DNA of 34,792 bases from positions 1-34,792 of the forward strand of contig JANQJM010000185.1 in assembly GCA_028281635.1 (NCBI GenBank), written 5' to 3'. The notes below the pieces were generated by a model that searched no databases, was not told the origin of the DNA, and was given only the letters and a program-made list of their open reading frames with translations. This document shows positions 1 to 8,518 of this stretch, one piece after another (position 1 is the stretch's first letter; each line of letters starts with the position of its first letter). This DNA is from Pseudomonadales bacterium. Lineage in GTDB: Bacteria; Pseudomonadota; Gammaproteobacteria; Pseudomonadales; Pseudohongiellaceae. Made by a program: the position numbers and the translations under genes.

Positions 1-411
1 CAACTGTTGCAGTTGCCAGGGCAGAAAGGAGCGCAACTGGTGGTTCCCAGCGAGTGTGAGGAAGTGAGTTCGGTCCACGGGAACTTGCAAGATCTCGAAG
101 CGGGCAGTAACTCATTAGCTAAAGTGCACTACTTCAATCTGCGGCAAAGCATGAACAATGGCGGTGGTCCCGCCTGTTTGCGCTTGCGCGTGGTGATGAG
201 CGATAACCAGATCAATCAGAGCAAGGCCCGCGTGTTTCTGAACGAGGGGCTATACCAAGAGCTTCGGGATTGGGTGGAAAAGCACTATCGCGATTCAATT
301 GTGCCAGACGAACTGGTCGATCCAAATCTCCTGATCGAATGTCGAACCGCGCTTGATGAATTGAGTCAGTTACTCAATATCGGCAGCGTTTATGACTTTC
401 AGCTCAATTGA
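1..411 (+). CDS. astB: N-succinylarginine dihydrolase, 3' part (start lies before the window)
   Basis: The reading frame is open from base 1 and ends at a TGA at 409-411, so only the C-terminal 136 codons are present. AstB hydrolyses N2-succinylarginine to N2-succinylornithine, ammonia and CO2 in the cytosolic arginine succinyltransferase (AST) pathway. The segment holds the family signature NGGGPACLRLRVV; the Cys codon at 175-177 corresponds to the catalytic nucleophile of this amidinotransferase-fold family. The C-terminal block HYRD...DELVDPNLL..CRTALDELSQLL.IGSVY is also typical of AstB ends. The gene converges on the phosphatase gene with 2 bp between the stop codons. Other ast genes would be expected upstream, outside the window. 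Identification comes from recognising these motifs. Confidence 0.93.
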   Translation, partial: QLLQLPGQKGAQLVVPSECEEVSSVHGNLQDLEAGSNSLAKVHYFNLRQSMNNGGGPACLRLRVVMSDNQINQSKARVFLNEGLYQELRDWVEKHYRDSIVPDELVDPNLLIECRTALDELSQLLNIGSVYDFQLN

Positions 412-413
412 GT

Positions 414-1955
414 CTAGCGTTGGCTTAGCTGACTCGCTTCCATCATGACGTGAAAGATCACATTCTGTTCCATTACCCCTCGAATCAAGTCTGATCCAGG
501 TCCGATAGCATAGATCGCAACGTCTTCGCCGCCATGGGTTTCGGAGCCCATGGGTACCGTGACTTCAGGCCTGAAGCTTCGGGCAGTGGTATCCACGTTG
601 GTCAGGTTGGGTCGCCGGTATTCTGTCAGCGCCAGGGGCTGTCCGCCAAATGAGGCGGGTTCGCCGTTGGCATAGCTTAATGTTGTGTATGGTAGACCGT
701 CGGCAGCCAGGCTGGGCTCTTCCAGCGGATTGCCAGCGGCATCCACGCCCACTGATTTGCCAAGGATTGGGTTGCCGCGCTTGGGGTAGCCGGCAATGGT
801 GAACACGTGGCTATGGTCCGCGGTAACGATGATAAGTGTTTCACTCAAGTCGACACGCTCTACCGCTGTGCGTATTGCGTTAGAAAACTCAATGGCATCC
901 GTTAGTGCACGAATCGGGCTTGTCGCATGGTGGGCGTGGTCAATGCGACCCGACTCTACCTGCAGAAAATAGCCGTTGCTGTTCCTGGCAAGAATATCAA
1001 TAGCCTTGGCAGTCATGTCACTGAGATCGGGTTCACCCGCAGCGTCCTGCGGACGATCCAATTCATATTGCATGTGGGAGGGTTGGAAAAGTCCCAGAAG
1101 ATGATCAGTAGTTGCCGGATCAATAGCATCGAACTGATCTTTGTTCCACACGTAATGACTGTTAGGTTCCAGAGTTTCCCATTCCTCAGTCAAATCTCGA
1201 CCATCGAGTCGGTTGCCATTGCGCCCGGATTCGGGATCGGTCACTGATGCCGGGATGAAGCTGGCGCGGCCGCCGCCCATGGCAACCTCCAGACCGTCAC
1301 TGCCCAACGTATTGCTGCCAAACTCGATCAGTTGACGAGCGATATCTGCACAATCTCCGGGAAAGCTCAGGCTTGCTGCATCGGCGTCGTCCTCAAAATC
1401 TCTGTCCATGATGTGGGCATAGTTTGCTGCCGGTGTAGCATGGGTCAGGCGCGCAGTGGTAACCACGCCCGTGGACAAGCCACGCATCTCAGCCCGTTCC
1501 AGGAAAGTGAGAGTTTGATTTCCGGCCTGGCTATCACAATCACCCCGGATAACATTTTGATTAACGCTGATCAGTCCGGCTTTGGTTTTTATGCCGGTGG
1601 CCATAGCGGACATGGTGCCTGCAGAATCCGCGACTTGGGCATTCGTGTTATAAGTCTTGGAAAGTGCCAGGCTGGGAAAGGTTTCGAAACTCAGCATGTT
1701 TTCTTCACCGGTTTCTCCGCGTAACTGTCCTTCGAATATACGGGCTGCGGTAACGGTGGAGACTCCCATGCCATCACCAACGAACAGAATGACATTGCGC
1801 GCGATGCCGTCTCCCTGGGCAGATCGCAGAGCTAAATTTCTTGCTACAGTTTCCCGGCCTGCATCGAACCACCCTTGCGGTGTCTCTTGGGACAGCAGAG
1901 ATTGAGAAGTAATGCATGCCGCTAAGCTGATGACAGAAGCGAGTTTGGTGCGCAT
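414..1955 (-). CDS. Secreted alkaline phosphatase (PhoA superfamily)
   Basis: This 513-aa protein begins with a signal peptide (about residues 1-22, ending ITSQSLLSQ). It should hydrolyse phosphomonoesters in the periplasm or outside the cell. The visible metal and catalytic elements of the alkaline phosphatase fold are FVGDGMG (metal Asp61), VADSAGTMSAMATG with the nucleophile Ser111, ESGRIDHAHH (Glu, Asp and His ligands), TADHSH (Asp and His ligands) and a C-terminal ETHGGEDV (His ligand). The length is normal for the family. The ATG is at 1955. The upstream intergenic region is shared with the divergent SelW-like gene. No Pho box was identified, so phosphate control is not claimed. The substrate range (general monoesters or a nucleotide/phytate-like compound) cannot be decided from the sequence. 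Confidence 0.92.
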   Translation of the reverse strand: MRTKLASVISLAACITSQSLLSQETPQGWFDAGRETVARNLALRSAQGDGIARNVILFVGDGMGVSTVTAARIFEGQLRGETGEENMLSFETFPSLALSKTYNTNAQVADSAGTMSAMATGIKTKAGLISVNQNVIRGDCDSQAGNQTLTFLERAEMRGLSTGVVTTARLTHATPAANYAHIMDRDFEDDADAASLSFPGDCADIARQLIEFGSNTLGSDGLEVAMGGGRASFIPASVTDPESGRNGNRLDGRDLTEEWETLEPNSHYVWNKDQFDAIDPATTDHLLGLFQPSHMQYELDRPQDAAGEPDLSDMTAKAIDILARNSNGYFLQVESGRIDHAHHATSPIRALTDAIEFSNAIRTAVERVDLSETLIIVTADHSHVFTIAGYPKRGNPILGKSVGVDAAGNPLEEPSLAADGLPYTTLSYANGEPASFGGQPLALTEYRRPNLTNVDTTARSFRPEVTVPMGSETHGGEDVAIYAIGPGSDLIRGVMEQNVIFHVMMEASQLSQR

Positions 1956-2094
1956 AGTAGATTCCTAAAGCAAGAAACTGTTGATCTTAAAATTGCTGAT
2001 AGACTCCCACGTCCATATTACAGGAAAATGAACTGATAAAGACCTTGCTAGGCTGAATTACGCCTACTCTTCATGGGTTATGGGAGATTCACAC

Positions 2095-2316
2095 ATGGTA
2101 ATAAGCATTACCTATTGCACGGCTTGAAACTATCGGCCTGAAGCGGACCGTGTGTCTGCCGAGATCGCGACAGCTGTGGGTGTAGTCCCCGAGTTAATCG
2201 GTGGCGGGGGAGGAGTTTTTGACGTCGTCGTCGACGGCAACACGATATTCTCCAAATTCTCAGAGAATCGCTTTCCCAGGGAAGGTGAAATCGCGGCACT
2301 TCTGGACAACAAGTAA
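2095..2316 (+). CDS. SelW/Rdx-family selenoprotein (in-frame TGA at 2125-2127 read as Sec)
   Basis: Read from the ATG at 2095, the frame gives MVISITYCTA, then TGA, then NYRPEADRVSAEIATAVGVV and onward to a TAA at 2314-2316, 73 residues with Sec11. The family is recognisable on both sides of the TGA: a first beta-strand leading into YCxxU, then a YRPxA helix, then GGGGVFDVVVDG and RFPREGEIAALL, the usual Rdx (SelW/SelT/SelH) layout. The TGA sits exactly where these proteins carry the second residue of the CxxC/CxxU thioredoxin-like motif (Cys8, Sec11). A GGGAGA-like ribosome site (about 2082-2087) precedes the ATG at good spacing. A 17-nt hairpin 15 nt after the TGA is annotated separately. 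Family members are small thiol-redox proteins of uncertain physiological role. A conventional gene caller would miss this gene. The alternative is a nonsense-inactivated Cys homologue, which conservation downstream of the TGA argues against. Confidence 0.87.
2143..2159 (+). promoter_or_regulatory. Candidate bacterial SECIS hairpin of the SelW-like gene
   Basis: GCGGAC-CGTGT-GTCTGC can fold into a 6-bp stem (third pair from the base is G-U) closed by the five-base loop CGTGT, starting 15 nt after the TGA. Bacterial SECIS elements lie inside the coding region just after the UGA and present a short stem with G/U in the apical loop to SelB. The geometry fits, and the loop matches that found after the MerP TGA in the same window. 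Confidence 0.7.
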
Positions 2317-2411
2317 TCGGCGAGTGGCAAATGCAAACTGGCTTTGACTCTCGCAGCCGATGCACGAAATAATTAGCTGCCAAAGCATTAGGAAATTAGT
2401 GGGTCAATTTT

Positions 2412-3047
2412 TTGGTCACCAGCATTATCGCCATCACTGGCCCTTCAGGCTCTGGTAAAACTTCACTAGCGCAAGTGCTGCGTCAGGAACTGCAAATATC
2501 CTTTCCAAGTCTTGGAATAGAAATATTGGCAGAGGATTCCTATTACCATGATCTGGCCGATCTCTCGATGCAGGAAAGGGAACAGGTGAATTTCGACCAT
2601 CCCTCGGCACTGGAACATGATCTGCTGCTAACTCATTTGCGTGAATTGAAAGCGGGGATGGCAGTGGATGTACCGAACTACGATTACACACGTCACACGC
2701 GGCATGCGCATACCCGTCCTCTGGAACCAAGCAAGTTACTTATTGTGGAAGGCATACTGCTATTGAGCCATGTGCAGTTGCGCAGTGAGTTTGATCTGCG
2801 ATTATTCATCGACACACCTCTCGAAGTATGTCTTTCACGACGAATGGCCCGCGATGCTGTTGAGCGGGGACGCAGTCCGGAATCAATAGAGCAACAGTTT
2901 GCAAAAACCGTGATTCCCATGTTTCATGAGCACATTGCACCCACCCGGGATCATGCTCACATGGTATTGTCAGGTGAGGAGACGCCACAAGATCTCAGCC
3001 GACAGGTGCAACTAGAATTACAACAACGAGGCTACCTGGAAGGATAG
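2412..3047 (+). CDS. udk: Uridine kinase
   Basis: Uridine kinase phosphorylates uridine and cytidine to UMP and CMP in the cytosolic pyrimidine salvage pathway. The 211-aa product has the Walker A loop GPSGSGKT at residues 10-17, followed by the family blocks [39 protein letters not shown], and the LID-like [13 protein letters not shown]. The start must be the TTG at 2412: an in-frame TAG at 2397-2399 excludes anything longer, and no ATG or GTG lies before the P-loop region. A GTGGG stretch at 2399-2403 could serve as the ribosome site. It lies 95 bp after the SelW-like gene and 19 bp before the nucleoside transporter, so uptake and phosphorylation are probably co-transcribed. Confidence 0.93.
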   Translation: MVTSIIAITGPSGSGKTSLAQVLRQELQISFPSLGIEILAEDSYYHDLADLSMQEREQVNFDHPSALEHDLLLTHLRELKAGMAVDVPNYDYTRHTRHAHTRPLEPSKLLIVEGILLLSHVQLRSEFDLRLFIDTPLEVCLSRRMARDAVERGRSPESIEQQFAKTVIPMFHEHIAPTRDHAHMVLSGEETPQDLSRQVQLELQQRGYLEG

Positions 3048-3066
3048 TCTTAGGGGAAACAATCAC

Positions 3067-4287
3067 ATGGATTCTTTGGTTAGCCTGTTTGGTATCCTGG
3101 TTCTCTTTGGTATTGCCTACGGGCTCTCTGCCAAGCGCAAGTTTGTAAACTGGCGTACGGTCGGTTTCGCTCTGTTGTTGCAGTTTACTCTCGGTGGGAT
3201 TGCCTTGTACTTGCCGGTAGGTGTTGCCGTATTGGAAGCCATATCCAATGGTGTTGCCAGCGTGCTAGCCAATGCCCAGGACGGTATCGACTTCGTTTTC
3301 GGTCCAATCGGTGCCTTCGAAGTAGGATTCATTTTTGCATTTCATGTGCTGCCAGTAATCGTTTTCTTTTCTTCATTGGTGTCTGTGTTGTACTACCTGG
3401 GGATTATGGGTTGGCTGATTCGGGTAATCGGGGGCGGATTACAGAAGTTACTGAAAACCAGTCAGCCGGAATCCATGTCCGCTACTGCCAATATCTTCGT
3501 CGGTCAAACAGAAGCGCCGTTAGTGGTACGTCCTTATATAGCTACCATGACCCGATCCGAGCTGTTCGCCATCATGGTGGGTGGTATGTCGACAGTGGCC
3601 GGTTCGGTGTTGGCTGGTTACGTGCTGCTGGGGGTTGAGATTCAGTATTTACTGGCAGCGAGCTTTATGGCTGCGCCTGGCGGTTTTCTGATGGCCAAGC
3701 TATTACTCCCCGAGTCGGAGAAAGTGCAGAGTGAGGAAGAGGAATTCAAGTTAGAGTTCGAAGCCCATGTGAATGTTATTGATGCCGCAGCTTCCGGAGC
3801 GAGCAGCGGTATGACATTAGCCCTCAACGTTGGGGCTATGGTGCTCGCCTTCGTTGGCCTGATTGCGCTTTTGAACACTGTACTTGCGTGGATAGGTGGA
3901 GCAATTGGTTTCGATTCGCTTTCTCTGCAACTGATTCTGGGTTATTTGTTTCAACCCCTGGCGTTTGCCATTGGTATTCCCTGGGAAGAGACACGACTCG
4001 CAGGCAGCCTGATAGGGCAGAAGCTTGTGTTTAACGAATTTGTCGCCTTTGTCGAGTTTACCTCACAGATGGAGATGATGAGTGCGCGAGCACAGGCTAT
4101 TGTTACCTTCGCACTCTGTGGTTTTGCTAATTTCTCATCCATAGGAATTGTGTTAGGCGGTATTGGCTTGATGGCACCAAATCGCCGCAGTGATATTGCT
4201 GAATTGGGACTGCGCGCTGTCTTCGCCGGCTTCATGGCAAATCTGATGAGTGCTGCCATAGCAGGATTCTTCCTGTCCCTGGGATAG
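3067..4287 (+). CDS. nupC: Concentrative nucleoside transporter (NupC/CNT family)
   Basis: This 406-aa inner-membrane protein should import nucleosides with H+ or Na+. It has many hydrophobic segments and the CNT signature regions: [14 protein letters not shown] (Gln147-Thr-Glu149, nucleoside-contacting region), the NEFVAFVEF motif (Asn323, Glu324), and a C-terminal [17 protein letters not shown]. The length matches bacterial NupC proteins. The ATG at 3067 is preceded by AGGGGAAA at suitable spacing. It follows udk by 19 bp and most likely forms an operon with it. It ends 1 bp short of the stop codon of the convergent 2OG-Fe(II) oxygenase gene. Whether it prefers pyrimidine or purine nucleosides is not visible, but the udk and cdd neighbours favour pyrimidines. 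Confidence 0.93.
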   Translation: MDSLVSLFGILVLFGIAYGLSAKRKFVNWRTVGFALLLQFTLGGIALYLPVGVAVLEAISNGVASVLANAQDGIDFVFGPIGAFEVGFIFAFHVLPVIVFFSSLVSVLYYLGIMGWLIRVIGGGLQKLLKTSQPESMSATANIFVGQTEAPLVVRPYIATMTRSELFAIMVGGMSTVAGSVLAGYVLLGVEIQYLLAASFMAAPGGFLMAKLLLPESEKVQSEEEEFKLEFEAHVNVIDAAASGASSGMTLALNVGAMVLAFVGLIALLNTVLAWIGGAIGFDSLSLQLILGYLFQPLAFAIGIPWEETRLAGSLIGQKLVFNEFVAFVEFTSQMEMMSARAQAIVTFALCGFANFSSIGIVLGGIGLMAPNRRSDIAELGLRAVFAGFMANLMSAAIAGFFLSLG

Positions 4288-4288
4288 G

Positions 4289-5224
4289 TCAGGTTTTAGT
4301 CAGACCAATCTCTTCCAGCCGCTGATTTAAAAATTCTCCAGCCGTAATCGGCGGATACTTGGGGCCAGTGCGGCCTTCACATTGCGGCAAGCAATTGAGG
4401 CTGGCAGCACTGTGGGGGTGCAAAAAGAAGGGCATGGAATAACGAGACGTGTCCTGTCTGTCTGGATTGATCACTCGATGCACCGTTGAAGGTAATACGT
4501 CGTTGGTTAATCGCGACATCATGTCACCAGTGTCCAAAACGATTTCTTCCTCATTGCTGATTACTGGCATCCAGTTGCCGTCTTTGTCTAACAATTCGAG
4601 GCCGGAATCGGTTGCTCCAACCAGCAAGGTGAGCAGATTGATGTCGGCGTGAGCCGCCGCTCGCATGGAGTTGGATGTGTCCAGTCCTTCAACACTGGGG
4701 TAGTGCAGAATACGGCAAATCGAATTGCCGTCGGTCACCATGTCGCGGAAAAACTCTTTTTCCAAACCCATAGCCTCACCCAAAGCCTCAAGTACGGTTT
4801 TGCCCAGGGTTTCCAGATCTCGATAGAGCTGCTCAAACACTTCTTTGAATTCTGGTAATTCGCTTGGCCAGACATTGGGTGGGTACTCATCGATGTAAGG
4901 ACTGGACGCCTCCACGTCTTGTCCCACATGCCAGAACTCTTTGAGATCTGCATGAGGGTTGCCTTTGGCATTCTCTCTACCAAAGGAGGTATAGCCACGG
5001 GCGCCACCTTTGCCACTGTCGTATTGCAGTTTCGTTTCCAAAGGCAGATCGAAGAACTCTCTGGCCAAACGGTAAGCACGATCCAATTGCTCGCGTTTTA
5101 TGCTGTGGTCTCGCAGTACAACGAAGCCATACTCTTTCAAACCAACATGCAACTCATTGATGAAGTGTTCACGGTTGGGGCCGTTCAGATCACTCATGCT
5201 GAGACGTTTGATTTCGTTGCTCAT
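4289..5224 (-). CDS. 2OG-Fe(II) dioxygenase, isopenicillin-N-synthase-like
   Basis: The protein has an N-terminal DIOX_N-like half (ending near FWHVGQD) and a C-terminal double-stranded beta-helix. The iron-binding facial triad is visible as HAD (His192, Asp194) and VHRV (His249), and the 2-oxoglutarate-binding RYS (Arg261, Ser263). This fits a non-heme iron oxygenase using 2-oxoglutarate; the substrate is unknown. I chose the ATG at 5224 (311 aa). A TTG at 5233 would add three residues and overlap the cdd stop, but the purine-rich AAGAG lies too close to it. The gene follows cdd directly and is probably co-transcribed. Such proteins beside nucleoside salvage genes are seen in proteobacteria, and a role in nucleoside or base oxidation is only a guess. 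Confidence 0.88.
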   Translation of the reverse strand: MSNEIKRLSMSDLNGPNREHFINELHVGLKEYGFVVLRDHSIKREQLDRAYRLAREFFDLPLETKLQYDSGKGGARGYTSFGRENAKGNPHADLKEFWHVGQDVEASSPYIDEYPPNVWPSELPEFKEVFEQLYRDLETLGKTVLEALGEAMGLEKEFFRDMVTDGNSICRILHYPSVEGLDTSNSMRAAAHADINLLTLLVGATDSGLELLDKDGNWMPVISNEEEIVLDTGDMMSRLTNDVLPSTVHRVINPDRQDTSRYSMPFFLHPHSAASLNCLPQCEGRTGPKYPPITAGEFLNQRLEEIGLTKT

Positions 5225-5229
5225 AGCAT

Positions 5230-5652
5230 TCAACTCTTGTTCCCATTTAATGAAAACGCTTTGGGAATCAAGTCGGCACTATTGGTCAGCACTTCTGATT
5301 CGGAGTCACAGAAACTTAACACAGTTGCATTCCTGGCGAATTCGCTGATGACTTGTCTGCAGGCTCCACAGGGAGTGCTTGGCTCGCTGGTTGGGGTGTA
5401 GACTACCACTTCATGAATCTCAGTGGCCCCTTCACCAATGGCTGTGCAGATAGCAGAACGTTCTGCACATTGGGTGAGGCCGTAAGACCCGTTTTCGACA
5501 TTGACCCCGGTATACACTTTGCCCCGTTCATCCCGCACAGCGGCGGCTACCCGGAATCCACTATAGGGTGCGTAACTGTTTTGCAGGGCTTCGCGGGCTC
5601 TTCGTTTTAAATCTTCCACTCTGGTTTTCTCTAGCGCGGCCGAAACTGACAC
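5230..5652 (-). CDS. cdd: Cytidine deaminase
   Basis: This short, tetramer-type enzyme deaminates cytidine and deoxycytidine to the uridine forms, feeding Udk in pyrimidine salvage. Zinc ligands and catalytic residues are visible: CAERSA (Cys62, catalytic Glu64) and PCGACRQ (Cys95, Cys98), with the substrate-binding SYAPYSGFRVAAA and VNVENGSYGL upstream. The longest frame starts at a GTG at 5652 (140 aa). A GTG at codon 12 (first base 5619) would give an N-terminus closer to that of typical family members, so the start is uncertain. It is followed within a few bases by the 2OG-Fe(II) oxygenase gene and lies 42 bp downstream of the MFS gene on the same strand. Confidence 0.93.
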   Translation of the reverse strand: MSVSAALEKTRVEDLKRRAREALQNSYAPYSGFRVAAAVRDERGKVYTGVNVENGSYGLTQCAERSAICTAIGEGATEIHEVVVYTPTSEPSTPCGACRQVISEFARNATVLSFCDSESEVLTNSADLIPKAFSLNGNKS

Positions 5653-5694
5653 GGCCGGCTATTATCGCCGGAGCGGGCATAAGAGTCATGTATT

Positions 5695-7389
5695 CTATGC
5701 AGGCTTTTCCTGCATGTGGTGACGTGGATCAACCGGCCTCATCAGGGCATTGCTTACCAATGCTATAGCTAACAACAGGGCCATCAAGATCATGGTGGAG
5801 TTATAGAGGCTGCTGGTGGGATCGGTCGTGCCAGGTGGCGCAATTTCCATTAGCCGGGCGATGGTGACAGTATTTTGGGCGATCAGCTCATCCAATTGCG
5901 AAACCGGCGCACCGAAGTGTGCCTGAAAGTCACTGGCGTTAATGCTGGCTGCCAGATCATTGATGGCAGTGTTCACGGAATTTTGCCGTAGCGAAGTTAT
6001 GGCAAGCGGACCCAGCACGCCGGCGGTGCTCCAGGCCGTCAGCAGTCGGCCATGAATACCACCCACAAAGCGCGTCCCGAAGATATCGGCAAGATAGGCA
6101 GGTATAGTGGCGAACCCACCACCGTACATAGTAAAGATAATCATCGTGGCAGCATAGAAATAAATCAACCAGACTACTGAAGGGCTAACGCTTACTTGTT
6201 GTGCTGTCCAGGGGATGGAGAGATATAACAGAATGCCCAGTACAAAAAACACCCAATAGGTATTGCGACGACCAATGTAGTCAGAAGCACTAGCCCAGAT
6301 GAAGCGTCCAACCATGTTGAAAGCACTAATCATGACGACATAGGTTGCGGCGAATGTGGTATCCACAACTTGCGGAAGTGAAGAACCGAAGATCTCGGTA
6401 ATCATGGTGCGAGCGACACCTAATACTCCGATACCTGCAGTTACGTTCAGGCATAAGACGATCCACAGTTGATAGAACTGCGGCGTCTTCAGGGCCTGAT
6501 CGATGTCCACATTATGGGTGGTGATCAGAGCTCCGCGTTCTGCTTCGGTTGGTTCTTCCCAGCCTTTCGGTTTCCACTCGGGAGCCGGTAGGCGGTAGGA
6601 AAACGCGGCAATAAGCATTACCACCAGGTAGATGAGTCCAATCATCAGAAAGGCCTCGGCTACACCTGTGGCACCGGTATCCACAAGGTATACGCCCTCG
6701 GGTCCGGCTATGGTCATGTCGCGAACTTCTGCGGCGCCGACCACAACGACTTCTCTTAATTCGCCGGCTATTTCAGCGAAGCGTCTTCCCGCCTCGGTAA
6801 TCAGTTGCACCTGGTCCTGGGTGCCCAAATATTCCGGTGCCTGATAAAACAGGCGAATGAAGTACTCTTTCATCGGTGTGCCGATCATGGCGCCGCCACC
6901 GAATCCCATGATGGCCATGCCAGCCGCCATACCTCTCCTGTCGGGAAACCAGCGAATCAAAGTGCTAACAGGTGATACGTAGCCCAAGCCAAGTCCGCAA
7001 CCGCCGATGACGCCATAGCCAAGATAGAGTAGCCAGAGCTGATGGGTCATGATGCCAACTGCACCAATCAGGTAGCCACCGCCCCAGCAACAGGCCGATA
7101 CTACACCTACCTTACGTGGCCCTACTTCTTCCAACCACTTGCCGGCAAAGGCGGCGGCCAGTCCCAGAAAGACAATTGCTACAGTAAATACCCACACTAC
7201 CTCACTGAGGCTCCAATCGTCGGCAGCACTCGTAACAACACCGTGCACACGAGTTAAGGAGGGGTTGTAAATGCTCCAGGCGTATACCGAGCCGATACAG
7301 AGATGAATAGCGATTGAGGCGAGAGGGACGCGCCAGCGGTTATAGTCTGGCGCAGCAATGATGCGTTCCTTGGCGAGAATGCCTGTCAT
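5695..7389 (-). CDS. MFS transporter, OFA (oxalate/formate antiporter-like) family
   Basis: This 564-aa inner-membrane carrier has about 12 hydrophobic segments. The N-terminal CIGSVYAWSIYNPSL, GKWLEEVGPRKVG and GLGYVSPVSTLIRWFPDRRGMAAGMAIMGFGGG blocks are characteristic of the OFA family of the major facilitator superfamily. Compared with classical ~420-aa OxlT, it carries a soluble insertion between TM5 and TM6 (about residues 195-255, with alternating acidic, Val and Gly residues) and a longer C-terminal loop. The ATG at 7389 is the only good start. It lies upstream of cdd on the same strand and could be its operon leader. Substrates of OFA members include oxalate, formate and other small monocarboxylates; which one applies here cannot be read from the sequence. 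Confidence 0.88.
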   Translation of the reverse strand: MTGILAKERIIAAPDYNRWRVPLASIAIHLCIGSVYAWSIYNPSLTRVHGVVTSAADDWSLSEVVWVFTVAIVFLGLAAAFAGKWLEEVGPRKVGVVSACCWGGGYLIGAVGIMTHQLWLLYLGYGVIGGCGLGLGYVSPVSTLIRWFPDRRGMAAGMAIMGFGGGAMIGTPMKEYFIRLFYQAPEYLGTQDQVQLITEAGRRFAEIAGELREVVVVGAAEVRDMTIAGPEGVYLVDTGATGVAEAFLMIGLIYLVVMLIAAFSYRLPAPEWKPKGWEEPTEAERGALITTHNVDIDQALKTPQFYQLWIVLCLNVTAGIGVLGVARTMITEIFGSSLPQVVDTTFAATYVVMISAFNMVGRFIWASASDYIGRRNTYWVFFVLGILLYLSIPWTAQQVSVSPSVVWLIYFYAATMIIFTMYGGGFATIPAYLADIFGTRFVGGIHGRLLTAWSTAGVLGPLAITSLRQNSVNTAINDLAASINASDFQAHFGAPVSQLDELIAQNTVTIARLMEIAPPGTTDPTSSLYNSTMILMALLLAIALVSNALMRPVDPRHHMQEKPA

Positions 7390-7508
7390 GATACTGCTCG
7401 ATATTATTGTTATTGTGCGGGCTTAAGCTAACCCATTAGGCAGTCGCTGTATACTCTGCACAACCCGTGCTGGCAATCTCAGTGAGCCATTAATCAAGCG
7501 CAGCAACT

Positions 7509-7631
7509 ATGTCAGCCAGCAACACAGGAGGCCAGCAAATTCTCCATTGGTTGTTGGCAATATTGCTGCTGTTTTGGTTGTTTGTCAGTGATGCATTTGT
7601 CGCATCCACAGTTATAAGCAGCCTTTTCTGA
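7509..7631 (+). CDS. Possible 40-aa single-span membrane protein
   Basis: An ATG at 7509 opens a short frame ending at the TGA 7629-7631. The product has a polar start (MSASNTGGQQ), then one strongly hydrophobic segment rich in Leu, Trp and Phe (residues 11-33), then a short tail. It lies in the 267-bp gap between the MFS and YeeE genes, on the opposite strand to both. No convincing ribosome site precedes it. The hydrophobic span is the only argument for it; it may be chance. Confidence 0.25.
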   Translation: MSASNTGGQQILHWLLAILLLFWLFVSDAFVASTVISSLF

Positions 7632-7656
7632 AACAGGTGATATAGGTATCCCACAA

Positions 7657-8103
7657 TCAGTCGAAAGCGTTGTGGTGGATTGTCACCCCTGCGAACATGG
7701 CGAGTACGAACAGAAACACATTTCCATCAAGTGAGATCAGAGAAGTGATTGCCGGGCCAGGGCAGAATCCAGCCAGACCCCAGCCCAATCCAAAAAGCAT
7801 GGCGCCAAGCAAGAGCTTGGCATCGATATCGGTACGGGTTGGCAAATAAAAGCGGGGCTCGAATAGTGGATGCTCAGTTTTTGTAACGAACTGAAATCCG
7901 GGTATGGATACTGCAAGGCCTGCCGTCATTACCAGCAGCAGACTCGGGTCCCAGTTGTTAAAGAAATCCAGAAAGCCTATCACCTTGGCCGGATTGGTCA
8001 TGCCGGAGATCGTTAAACCCAATCCAAACAGCACACCCGCCATAAACAATGACAACGCGGTTTGGTTCGAAATGGTTTCGGGAGCAGTGGCGTTTTCAGA
8101 CAT
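7657..8103 (-). CDS. YeeE/YedE-type membrane protein (DUF6691-like), sulfur-compound transport half
   Basis: The 148-aa product is a four-helix membrane protein with the repeats GVLFGLGLTISGMTNPAKVIGFLD and GAMLFGLGWGLAGFCPGPAI, both hallmarks of the YeeE/YedE (Sul_transp) fold. TsuA-type members carry thiosulfate through conserved cysteines; here a Cys sits in GFCPGPA. The start ATG at 8103 overlaps the end of the preceding YeeE gene by 8 bp, indicating translational coupling. Such split pairs commonly accompany persulfide dioxygenase genes in proteobacteria, where they are thought to import or export reduced sulfur species. The exact substrate is not established. Confidence 0.87.
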   Translation of the reverse strand: MSENATAPETISNQTALSLFMAGVLFGLGLTISGMTNPAKVIGFLDFFNNWDPSLLLVMTAGLAVSIPGFQFVTKTEHPLFEPRFYLPTRTDIDAKLLLGAMLFGLGWGLAGFCPGPAITSLISLDGNVFLFVLAMFAGVTIHHNAFD

Positions 8104-8512
8104 GGTTTGTCACATAGACAGTCAGCACTCCCGACAGGATAAAGACAGAAGTGGCGAGGAAAGAGCGTTTGGAAAACCTGGCAATTCCACAGATTCCGTG
8201 CCCACTGGTACATCCACTCCCCAGCCGAGTGCCGAATCCCACCAATAGTCCAGCCGCTATGGTGGTAAGAGGTGAAGATTGAATTTGAATATTTATCGAG
8301 CCCTGGTTAAAGAGCAGATACATGAGTCCACCGGTAAGCATCCCTGCAAGGAATAACAATCGCCATGCGACATCGGTTTTCTTCGGAAACAAAGCACCCG
8401 CAATGATTCCGCTGATGCCAGCGATGCGGCCGGTTGTCCACAGAGTAAGAGTGGCAGCCGCACCTATCAATAGTCCTCCGATAATGGCGCTGACCGGTGT
8501 GAAGTTTTCCAT
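8096..8512 (-). CDS. YeeE/YedE-type membrane protein, partner half
   Basis: This 138-aa protein has an N-terminal VSAIIGGLLIGAAATLTLWTTGRIAGISGI block and the motif GTRLGSGCTSGHGICGIARFSKRS, the conserved Cys-containing pore motif of the YeeE/YedE family. It probably pairs with the overlapping downstream half to form one transport unit in the inner membrane. It starts at an ATG (8512) only 6 bp after the persulfide dioxygenase stop, so the three genes form a tight operon: dioxygenase, YeeE-1, YeeE-2. Transport of sulfane sulfur, thiosulfate or sulfite is the likely role by family and context. Confidence 0.88.
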   Translation of the reverse strand: MENFTPVSAIIGGLLIGAAATLTLWTTGRIAGISGIIAGALFPKKTDVAWRLLFLAGMLTGGLMYLLFNQGSINIQIQSSPLTTIAAGLLVGFGTRLGSGCTSGHGICGIARFSKRSFLATSVFILSGVLTVYVTNHV

Positions 8513-8518
8513 TTGAAA

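Noticed and set aside
2108-2383. Two overlapping minus-strand frames of 91 and 68 codons
   Set aside because: They are antisense to the SelW-like gene, Arg/Cys/Pro-rich in composition, and have no ribosome site or family features.
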